Shown here: piece after piece, positions 1 through 5,494 of the stretch
Numbering within the stretch: position 1 is the first letter of the stretch
Layout of the letters: the number at the start of each line of letters is the position of its first letter
NCBI GenBank assembly: GCA_011605715.1
Contig: JAAOZO010000095.1
Location: 1-6,622 of the forward strand
DNA from: Nitrososphaerota archaeon
GTDB lineage: Archaea; Thermoproteota; EX4484-205; JAAOZO01
DNA: 6,622 bases
Direction: 5' to 3'
Program-made: the position numbers and the translations under genes
Notes under the pieces: model-generated
What the model saw: only the letters and a program-made list of their open reading frames with translations
Told to the model about the DNA's origin: nothing
Database searches by the model: none

Positions 1-812
1 GGAAAATTATTTTTCATCCAGTCGATTGTTTTTTCTATTGCCTTATCGACAGGTATAGAATGGCCTGAGTCATGTACAATCAGCTGTTTTGGCTCCTTTG
101 CTTTTTCGAAGAGTTTCATACCGTTCTTAAAAGGTACTACGTCGTCATATTTGCCTAGTTGAATTAGGAGTGGCCTTGGAGAAATTTTATCAACGTAGTT
201 TATAGGGTCTACAGATGCAAGCATAGTTCTAACAAATGGCAGTGTTAGCACAGATGGTGGTACACTACGTCCAATTGTACTGTTGGAAATTGCCTCTACA
301 AGGTCACCACCTGGAACATAAAGTATAACACCAGAAACTCTCTTATCTACACCTGCAACTACCCCTCCTAGTATTCCTCCCATACTTACTCCCGCAAGTA
401 TGAGCTTCCCTTCTTTAACCCAACCATTTCTGAATGCAACATCTATTGCTAACCTATTGTCAACTATTGTTTCGTTCCAGTAACTTAACATAATTTCTGG
501 CTGAAGACTCATAAAGTCTATCTGCCTTTCCCCATGCCCTCTTGCATCAATCGCCATTATCGAAAATCCAAAGTCTCTTAAGAAGATTCTAAATGCCAAA
601 GAGTCTTCTTTCTTTCCACCTAAACCATGGAGAAATAGTATCAACTTATCGGATGTCTCAAATTTATTTTGAGCAATCAAGCCTGGAGTTTCTTCATCGT
701 AACCTATTATTCTAAATGTACTTAAAACCATTTCTTCTTTCTCAACTTTAGAAATCACTTTACAATCTACTTTTTCTTTAACTTCTTCGTATTCTTTTTC
801 ATGATTGTTCAT
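1..812 (-). CDS. alpha/beta-hydrolase family protein (serine hydrolase), 3' end cut off by the window
   Basis: The frame is open from an ATG at 812 to the window edge, giving about 270 residues without a stop, close to the usual full length of single-domain alpha/beta-hydrolases. The fold's landmarks occur in order: the oxyanion segment LHGLGG (61-66), DARGHG (89-94), the nucleophile elbow GVSMGG with Ser143, a GKYDDVVP segment with the probable acid Asp223, and the catalytic histidine in DSGHS (His251). There is no signal peptide or membrane segment, so it should be cytoplasmic. It resembles the dienelactone-hydrolase/acyl-peptidase-like branch that cleaves esters, lactones or peptides; the substrate cannot be read from sequence. 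The first 50 or so residues form a charged N-terminal extension before the core. It starts 34 bases after the amidohydrolase stop on the same strand, so the two are probably co-transcribed. An ATG at 802 is out of frame. Confidence 0.88.
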   Translation of the reverse strand, partial: MNNHEKEYEEVKEKVDCKVISKVEKEEMVLSTFRIIGYDEETPGLIAQNKFETSDKLILFLHGLGGKKEDSLAFRIFLRDFGFSIMAIDARGHGERQIDFMSLQPEIMLSYWNETIVDNRLAIDVAFRNGWVKEGKLILAGVSMGGILGGVVAGVDKRVSGVILYVPGGDLVEAISNSTIGRSVPPSVLTLPFVRTMLASVDPINYVDKISPRPLLIQLGKYDDVVPFKNGMKLFEKAKEPKQLIVHDSGHSIPVDKAIEKTIDWMKNNF

Positions 813-830
813 AACTGTATTCTACAATTC

Positions 831-848
831 AAAAGTTAATAAACTTTT
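831..848. repeat. short AT-rich inverted repeat between two operon genes
   Basis: AAAAGTT (831-837) and AACTTTT (842-848) form a perfect 7-bp inverted repeat around a 4-base loop. It overlaps the stop codon of the amidohydrolase and lies just upstream of the hydrolase start. The stem is almost all A/T, so its RNA hairpin would be weak. It could be a partial terminator or processing site, or simply an effect of base composition. Confidence 0.2.
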
Positions 849-2154
849 ACGAAGAAAGTCTTCTATTAAAGTAGAATTCTCTTGCATTATCTCTTAAAAG
901 CATTTTAGCTATTCTTATAGCTTCGGCTTCACTAAAAATTCCTTCTTCAACTTTTTCTGAGAGCACTCTTGCTATATTTTTTCTCGCAATTACTGTGTGG
1001 CCATATACTCCTTCTACAAATAGGTAATCTCCACCAAAACCAAAAATCTTATTTGCAGGGACAGCATCTAACCATTCACTTAGTGCTACTCTTGCCATAT
1101 AAGGTGAGATTATATGAAGCCAACACATGTTTATATAAACATTCTGAAAATTCTTTGCTATTGCTGAAAGTTCTCCTACGTAAGGGTATGCGCCATGGAA
1201 TAGGTCAAATTTAACTTCTTTGTACTTCCTGAAGAGATTAATCAACAAGGTAGGGTTTGAGTTTGTAATTATGTTGTTGTTTCCTTCTTGTAATCCAACA
1301 TGAATTTGCACTGGTAGTCTACTTTTTCCTGCCAACTGGACTATCTTATGGAAAATAAAGTCTTGGTATGGTCTAAGGTCTTCGAATTTTAGTCCTTCAG
1401 GTTTTTCTTGACTGTGTATGTTTTTGAATACCTCTTCAGCTTCATTTTCAGAAAATTCTTTGAACAATAAAGGTCTTTCGTAAGCTAATCCTGTTTTTAT
1501 ACCAACTATTTTATCTGATGCTTCTTCAACTTTACGTTCTAAAACTTGAATGAGGTCATAAAAAGAGTGAATTTGGCTTCTGTAATGTTTTTCAAGCCTT
1601 TCAATATCTTCTTTACTTCTAATAGTAACGAAGCCATCAAATCTCTTTACTGGAGCAAAGAGTTCTTTGTCAATGTCTAAGAAATCGATTTTTGTATCTA
1701 ATGCATCTAGAATAGAGATTTCTATTAGCGATTTTTCTTTTAGTATCCATCTATAAATTCCTGGTTTGTTAGCCTCTATCATACGAGAAATAAGCTTCTT
1801 ATAGGTAGTTTCGTCGATCCCGTTGATTCCATAAAGATCTTTAACAGCTATATTTATAGCTCTCGCATACCCTGTGTTTTGAATTCTTTCCCAATATGGC
1901 TTAAATACCTTAAATCTCTCTTCTATTGGAATTTCTGGATTTCTTACAAAATTAAGCTCCTCATAAGACATGCCAGAAGAAATAAGGTCTGAAGAAGCAT
2001 AATGCGATAAAAATATTTCAAACAAATCTGGAGTTTTTTCTAATCGTTGCTTTTCTTGTACAAGATGCTCGTGAGTGTCTATGATTTTAATCTTGTCTAT
2101 CGCTTCTTTAATTTTGTAATAGGTATTAGGCCTGTTTTCGTTCTCGTAAGTCAT
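847..2154 (-). CDS. metal-dependent amidohydrolase (TIM-barrel, Amidohydro_2 / glucuronate-isomerase-like)
   Basis: This 435-residue protein shows the amidohydrolase-superfamily metal site in the expected order: the strand-1 HxH in IIDTHEH (His28, His30), a histidine in PVQIHVG (His285), a histidine in DLFHGAYP (His320) and the strand-8 aspartate in FGFGGDY (Asp376). Lys220 in VGIKTG might serve as a metal-bridging or structural lysine. The layout, with a long helical insertion between strand 1 and the later strands, recalls COG2159 hydrolases and the uronate-isomerase/FluG N-terminal group. It is therefore probably a cytoplasmic zinc-dependent hydrolase, decarboxylase or isomerase acting on a small acid or lactone. 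The substrate is not evident. It is the first gene of a two-gene operon with the downstream alpha/beta-hydrolase. The ATG at 2154 follows an AT-rich leader without a Shine-Dalgarno sequence, which fits a leaderless or near-leaderless mRNA. The gene is divergent from the ThrC-PadR fusion, which may regulate it. Confidence 0.86.
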   Translation of the reverse strand: MTYENENRPNTYYKIKEAIDKIKIIDTHEHLVQEKQRLEKTPDLFEIFLSHYASSDLISSGMSYEELNFVRNPEIPIEERFKVFKPYWERIQNTGYARAINIAVKDLYGINGIDETTYKKLISRMIEANKPGIYRWILKEKSLIEISILDALDTKIDFLDIDKELFAPVKRFDGFVTIRSKEDIERLEKHYRSQIHSFYDLIQVLERKVEEASDKIVGIKTGLAYERPLLFKEFSENEAEEVFKNIHSQEKPEGLKFEDLRPYQDFIFHKIVQLAGKSRLPVQIHVGLQEGNNNIITNSNPTLLINLFRKYKEVKFDLFHGAYPYVGELSAIAKNFQNVYINMCWLHIISPYMARVALSEWLDAVPANKIFGFGGDYLFVEGVYGHTVIARKNIARVLSEKVEEGIFSEAEAIRIAKMLLRDNAREFYFNRRLSS

Positions 2155-2178
2155 AATTTTAATTCTTTAGTTTAACTA

Positions 2179-2190
2179 TTTATTAATTTA
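2179..2190 (-). promoter_or_regulatory. putative TATA box for the amidohydrolase operon
   Basis: On the minus strand this reads TAAATTAATAAA, about 25-36 bases before the ATG at 2154. That spacing predicts a transcript starting at or just before the start codon, that is, a leaderless mRNA, consistent with the missing Shine-Dalgarno sequence. An alternative is TATAAATTT on the minus strand (2250-2258), which would leave a leader of roughly 70 bases. Confidence 0.35.
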
Positions 2191-2266
2191 CTTTGAGACT
2201 ACTAACCCAAGGATACCTAAAACTGCATTTTTGCTTCTAATAGGAACTTAAATTTATACAGGAAAG

Positions 2267-2391
2267 CTAAAGTTATCGCTTGAAAACAAATAAATTTTAT
2301 TTCTCTTAAGATAAAAACCTGACCTCTATTACTAAGTTCTTTTTTGGTCTTTCTTGTCTTATTTTTAGTTAGTAGTTTCTCATAACTTTAG
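2267..2391. repeat. 10-bp inverted pair CTAAAGTTAT / ATAACTTTAG
   Basis: CTAAAGTTAT at 2267-2276 is matched exactly in reverse complement by ATAACTTTAG at 2382-2391. The right copy extends to AACTTTAGTT (2384-2393), whose arms AACT/AGTT are themselves an inverted repeat around TT, as expected for a dimer site. A shorter relative, CTTTAGTT, lies at 2165-2172 next to the amidohydrolase start. The sites therefore fall near both divergent genes. A rough estimate for a 300-base AT-rich stretch gives about a one-in-ten chance of one such 10-bp pair, so this is suggestive only. Confidence 0.35.
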
Positions 2392-2412
2392 TTCGTGTTT
2401 CTTTCTTGTCTT
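2348..2412 (+). repeat. 13-bp direct repeat TCTTTCTTGTCTT, 52 bp apart
   Basis: The 13-mer occurs exactly at 2348-2360 and 2400-2412. The start-to-start distance of 52 bp is close to five helical turns, which would put both copies on the same face of the DNA. The second copy ends about 33 bases before the TATA box of the ThrC-PadR gene. The tract is pyrimidine-biased, which raises the odds of a chance repeat. Confidence 0.4.
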
Positions 2413-2444
2413 CTTTATTATTTTATGTAAAAAATTTCTTATAG

Positions 2445-2457
2445 AAAAATATATAAG
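2445..2457 (+). promoter_or_regulatory. putative TATA box of the ThrC-PadR gene
   Basis: AAAAATATATAAG matches the archaeal TATA element well. Archaeal transcription starts about 25 bases downstream of the box centre, here at about 2475-2480. That falls after the ATG at 2459 and about 15-20 bases before the ATG at 2495, which argues that 2495 is the real start. A weaker box, TTTATTATTTTATG (2414-2427), could instead serve the 2459 start. Confidence 0.5.
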
Positions 2458-2494
2458 CATGCTACTACATATAGGTAAAGATAAAGCATTAAAA

Positions 2495-3913
2495 ATGGCA
2501 AAAGTGCTTTATCTTAAGTGTACTCGTTGCGGAGCAACTTATGAGTTCGATATTAACCTTAAGCTATGTAAAAAATGTGGAAGTGGGCTCTCGATTGAAC
2601 TAAGCTACGACAGTAAGTTTGAACAGCTGAATTCTCAATTTGGATTATGGAAATTTGCGCCAGTGCTTCCAGAAGTTAAGGAAAAATTTAGGATTTCCCT
2701 TGGTGAAGGTAATACTACATTACACAGGAGTAAAAGAATAGAAAAGGAATTAGGAATCAAAGAGCTATTCCTAAAAGATGAAACCATAGAGCCAACTGGT
2801 TCCTACCTAGATAGAAGTTCTGCTCTTTTCGTATCTTTTGCGTTAGCGCAGGGTATAAGGAGAATAATTACTTATTCAACCGGAAACCTCGGAGCTTCAT
2901 TAGCAGCTTACTCTTCGAAAGCTGGAATTAGCCTTCAAGCGTATGTGAAACAAGGCATTGATCTTGGAAAACTCTACCAAATGATTGCTTATGGTGCAAA
3001 CGTAAGCGTAGTCGAGACTTTTAAAGAGCTAAAGGGGAAGAATGGAACCGCCACAGTAACAGAGTATGACCCCTTAGTTAACGAAGCTAAAAAAACTATA
3101 ATGGAGGAAGTATTCTTTCAACTTAATTCTAGACTACCTGATTACGTAATAGTTCCTATGGGTGAAGGTGGTCTAGCTTATGCTACCTACAAGGCATTAG
3201 ATGAACTAAGAATCCTAGAAGATACTAGAGACAAAAAGACAAGAATAGTTGGCGTTCAACCAGAAGGTTGTGAACCGATTGTAAAGGCATACTCTAGAGC
3301 ATTAAACTCAGTTGAACTAGAAGTTTCACCCAAAACTAGAATTTTTGACCTAAGTGTTACTAATCCTAAGTTTGGGAACGCTGCACTAAGTGCAATAAGA
3401 GAAACAGAAGGGATTGCAACATCTGTTAACGAAGAAGAAATTTTAGATGCTATAAGCCTCTTAGCAGAAAAAGAAGGGTTACTTGCTGAACCAGCTGCAA
3501 GCTTAACAATAGCAGCACTAAGAAAATTAATTGAGCAAAGAGAAATAAGCAAAGAATCAACTATAGTTTGCTTCGTAACAGGAAGTGGTCTTAAGGATCC
3601 AAGAATTTTGAAAGAACTCGCCCTTAGAAAGTCGAACTTAGGAGAATTAATTGAAGAGCTAAGTGGTGGTAAGATGCTAAACTCTACGAAGATGAAAATT
3701 CTAAAGATCCTATCTGAAAAGGATGTATATGGCTATCAAATATGGAAAGAGTTAAGAGAAAAGTACGCATTAAGCATAAAAATTCCAACAGTTTACCAGC
3801 ATTTGTTTGACTTAATTAATGAAGGCTACGTAGAAAAATCGGTAACACTCACAACTTCTGGAAGAAAGAGAACATACTACAAACTAACTGACAAAGGAAA
3901 GGCCTTAATATGA
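2495..3913 (+). CDS. threonine-synthase-like pseudoenzyme fused to a C-terminal PadR winged-helix domain; putative ligand-sensing regulator
   Basis: The protein has 472 residues from the ATG at 2495. The frame also has an ATG at 2459, which overlaps the TATA box and adds 12 residues atypical for the family. Residues 1-40 form a zinc ribbon (Cys9, Cys12, Cys25, Cys28), as in archaeal threonine synthases. Residues 50-375 are a fold-type-II PLP-enzyme domain with GEGNT (70-74), STGNLGAS (128-135), GEGG (223-226) and TGSGLKDP (362-369). The active-site motif normally reads GSFKDR; here it is GSYLDR, so the PLP-binding lysine is Leu105. Residues 395-472 match PadR: YGYQIWKEL (412-420), TVYQHL (432-437) and GRKRTYYKLTDKG (456-468). 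They stop before the extra PadR dimerisation helix, so the enzyme domain probably dimerises. The likely role is a transcription factor sensing an amino acid or phospho-amino acid. Ligand and targets are inferred only. Normal threonine synthase activity is unlikely. Confidence 0.85.
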   Translation: MAKVLYLKCTRCGATYEFDINLKLCKKCGSGLSIELSYDSKFEQLNSQFGLWKFAPVLPEVKEKFRISLGEGNTTLHRSKRIEKELGIKELFLKDETIEPTGSYLDRSSALFVSFALAQGIRRIITYSTGNLGASLAAYSSKAGISLQAYVKQGIDLGKLYQMIAYGANVSVVETFKELKGKNGTATVTEYDPLVNEAKKTIMEEVFFQLNSRLPDYVIVPMGEGGLAYATYKALDELRILEDTRDKKTRIVGVQPEGCEPIVKAYSRALNSVELEVSPKTRIFDLSVTNPKFGNAALSAIRETEGIATSVNEEEILDAISLLAEKEGLLAEPAASLTIAALRKLIEQREISKESTIVCFVTGSGLKDPRILKELALRKSNLGELIEELSGGKMLNSTKMKILKILSEKDVYGYQIWKELREKYALSIKIPTVYQHLFDLINEGYVEKSVTLTTSGRKRTYYKLTDKGKALI

Positions 3914-4020
3914 ATACCACTTTAAAAATCATCATCAGTTTCAAAATAGGTAGAGCTCAAACAGAAATAAGATTATTTAAAACAAAGATGAAGCACTGCA
4001 AACTTTCAGGTCGTAGATTT

Positions 4021-4063
4021 CTTCAAGTTCAAAGCCCTTCGAAGAGCTTGTGAAGAATTGAAG
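4021..4063. repeat. nested imperfect hairpin in the convergent gap
   Basis: CTTCAAGTTC (4021-4030) pairs with GAATTGAAG (4055-4063) through nine base pairs and one bulged G. It encloses a second imperfect stem, 4032-4038 with 4043-4049 (AAGC/GCTT, one mismatch, then two more pairs). The structure would form on either strand. Confidence 0.35.
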
Positions 4064-4096
4064 TACATTTACCCTGACAGGAGAAGAGGCTTATGA

Positions 4097-4123
4097 GGGC
4101 TTTCTACGAACCCAGAGAGGCCC
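4097..4123. repeat. GC-rich hairpin in the convergent gap
   Basis: GGGCTTTCT (4097-4105) pairs with AGAGAGGCCC (4114-4123) through nine pairs, including one G-U pair and one bulged G, around an 8-base loop. It is the most stable-looking hairpin outside the genes. It could belong to a structured RNA or act as a 3'-end element for the leftward proBA transcript. No T run follows on either strand. Confidence 0.35.
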
Positions 4124-4184
4124 AAGGTTTATGAATCCCAAATGTTACGTAAGTTTCAAAAGACTATATAGCTCAGACCTTAAG

Positions 4185-5447
4185 TTACTCTCTTATTTGT
4201 CCACTTCCGTAAACTATGAACTTCGTAGTTGTAAGCTCCCTTAAACCCATTGGTCCTCTTGCGTGCAACTTTTGAGTACTTATTCCAACTTCTGCTCCAA
4301 ATCCGAACTGATTTCCATCTGTAAATCTTGTTGAAGCGTTAACGTACACTGTAGAAGCGTCAACTAGTTTAGTAAAGAGTTTTGCATCTTCAATATTTGA
4401 GGTAATTATAGCTTCTGAATGCTTAGTTCCATATTTGTTTATATGTTCTATGGCTTCTTCTATTGAATCTACCACTTTAACTGCTAATGTTAGATCCATG
4501 TACTCTTCATACCAGTCTTTTTCCTTAACTTCTTCAATGCTTTGTACAATTTCTCTTGTTCTAGGACAACCCTTAATTTTCACCTTGTACTTCTCTAATG
4601 AACTAACTAGAACTGGAATGAATTCTTTTGCAATTTTACTATGAACTAGAAGCTTTCTTACTGCATTGCAAACTGTTGGTCTTTGCACCTTCGCATTGAC
4701 TATTATTTTTATCGCCATGTCAAAATCAGCATCATAATTAACAAATATGTGATTGTTTCCTGCCCCAGTCTCAATTACTGGAACCTTTGAGTTTTCTCTA
4801 ACATACTTTATGAAACTAGCACTTCCTCTCGGTATGATTAAGTCTATGTAGTCTTGAAGGCCAAGCATAACTTTTACTGCTTCTCTACTCGTGTTTTCGA
4901 TGATTTGTATCGATTCTTCTGGCAAAAATCTGGAAATTGCTTCTCTAATTACTTTTACTATAGCGATGTTCGAATTTATTGCCTCTTGTCCTCCCTTTAA
5001 GATAGTTGCGTTTCCAGATTTAATAGCTATTCCTGCAACATCAGAAGTAACGTTGGGTCTTGCTTCGTATATTACTCCAACTACCCCGAAGGGAACTCTA
5101 ACCTTCAGTATTTCTAAACCATGCCTTGTTGTCCATCCTTCGACAACTTCACCTACTGGATCAGGTAGGGTAGAAAGTTCTATCAAGCCATTTGCCATTT
5201 CTTCGATCCTTTTTTGGTTTAAGAGAAGTCTATCAACAAGGGGAACATCTCCCAATGTCTTCTTCAGTGTTTCTACATCCTTCTCATTCTCTCTCAAGAT
5301 GTACTCTTTGTTTTCAACTATGGCGGTGGCAGCACTTCTTAGTGCTTTGTTTTTTGTTTCACTACTTGCAACTGCTAAAATTTTAGAAGCTTCCTTGGCT
5401 TTTTTAGCCTTTAAAAGAACTTCTTCGTAAACATTGCTTGAACTCAT
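4185..5447 (-). CDS. proA: glutamate-5-semialdehyde dehydrogenase (gamma-glutamyl phosphate reductase)
   Basis: ProA reduces gamma-glutamyl phosphate with NADPH to glutamate-5-semialdehyde, the second step of proline synthesis from glutamate. The 420 residues match the usual length (E. coli about 417). Recognised family blocks include VPFGVVGVIYEARPNVTSD (118-136), the KSGNATILKGGQEA segment (143-156), IPRGS (205-209), VIETGAGN (224-231), the catalytic cysteine in QRPTVCNA (Cys260) and the C-terminal run HARGPMGLRELTTTK (395-409). The usual GNCH motif reads GNNH here, a minor variation away from the catalytic cysteine. The gene lies 47 bases downstream of proB on the same strand, the classic proBA order. 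The ATG at 5447 is preceded by AT-rich DNA without a Shine-Dalgarno sequence. An internal promoter is possible (AAAAATTTT around 5473-5481) but weak. The gene is convergent with the ThrC-PadR gene. Confidence 0.97.
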   Translation of the reverse strand: MSSSNVYEEVLLKAKKAKEASKILAVASSETKNKALRSAATAIVENKEYILRENEKDVETLKKTLGDVPLVDRLLLNQKRIEEMANGLIELSTLPDPVGEVVEGWTTRHGLEILKVRVPFGVVGVIYEARPNVTSDVAGIAIKSGNATILKGGQEAINSNIAIVKVIREAISRFLPEESIQIIENTSREAVKVMLGLQDYIDLIIPRGSASFIKYVRENSKVPVIETGAGNNHIFVNYDADFDMAIKIIVNAKVQRPTVCNAVRKLLVHSKIAKEFIPVLVSSLEKYKVKIKGCPRTREIVQSIEEVKEKDWYEEYMDLTLAVKVVDSIEEAIEHINKYGTKHSEAIITSNIEDAKLFTKLVDASTVYVNASTRFTDGNQFGFGAEVGISTQKLHARGPMGLRELTTTKFIVYGSGQIRE

Positions 5448-5494
5448 TTATGAACTTTTAAAGCTTTACGCAAAATTTTTAAGCTTTTCTCAGG

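Larger units (their letters stand above)
2155..2494. promoter_or_regulatory. divergent intergenic regulatory region with repeated motifs
   Basis: I find no gene in this stretch. It separates the amidohydrolase operon (leftward) from the ThrC-PadR gene (rightward), so it should carry both promoters and any operators. GC is low: 16 of 60 bases in 2341-2400. The plus strand is rich in T and pyrimidines from about 2336 to 2440. The region contains a 10-bp inverted pair (2267-2276 with 2382-2391), a 9-bp inverted pair (2198-2206 with 2368-2376) and a 13-bp direct repeat (2348-2360 and 2400-2412). TATA-like elements sit at both ends. Long T runs on the plus strand could also stop stray rightward transcription, since archaeal RNA polymerase terminates at T-rich tracts. 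Confidence 0.5.
3914..4184. other. gap between convergent genes with a GC-richer, structured patch; possible ncRNA or decayed gene
   Basis: I find no convincing protein gene between the ThrC-PadR stop and the proA stop. By hand count 4031-4140 is about 46% GC, clearly richer than the other intergenic DNA. It folds into two hairpins (4021-4063 and 4097-4123). A TATA-like TTATTTAAAA at 3973-3982 would predict a plus-strand transcript beginning near 4005, just before the structured part. Protein-like stretches in three different frames (for example 3992-4093 on the plus strand) are each broken by stops, which would also fit a frameshifted gene remnant. A 47-codon frame starts with an ATGA overlap at 3910 and ends at 4053. 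No oligo-T terminator stands out for either flanking gene. Confidence 0.35.

Noticed and set aside
2495..3913. Annotating this gene simply as functional threonine synthase (thrC)
   Set aside because: Overall similarity would suggest it, but the catalytic lysine is absent and a DNA-binding domain is attached, so the gene symbol would mislead.
3910..4053. 47-codon frame starting with an ATGA overlap with the ThrC-PadR stop codon
   Set aside because: The overlap is typical of coupled translation, but the product shows no recognisable motif, is short and basic, and runs into the structured GC-rich patch. A chance frame of this length is common. Not called as a gene.
4047..4080. C/D-box-like sequences (GTGAAGA near 4049, CTGA at 4074-4077)
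   Set aside because: Box C has a mismatch at a core position, and no good C'/D' pair or closing stem is present.
4097..4123. tRNA arm or intrinsic terminator
   Set aside because: There is no T-loop consensus with flanking acceptor stem on either strand, and no T run follows the hairpin in either direction.
4891..5430. 179-codon open frame on the plus strand inside proA
   Set aside because: It is antisense to a strongly conserved gene, its composition (Ser/Phe/Leu-rich) is that of a reversed coding strand, and it has no promoter or motif of its own. It is a shadow. The same applies to the smaller antisense frames inside the amidohydrolase, ProA and ProB genes.
5448..5494. Two AAGCTT-containing AT-rich repeats between proB and proA as a regulatory palindrome
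   Set aside because: The palindromes are 6-8 bp of mostly A/T in a 47-base spacer. This is expected from composition, and nothing ties them to a regulator.
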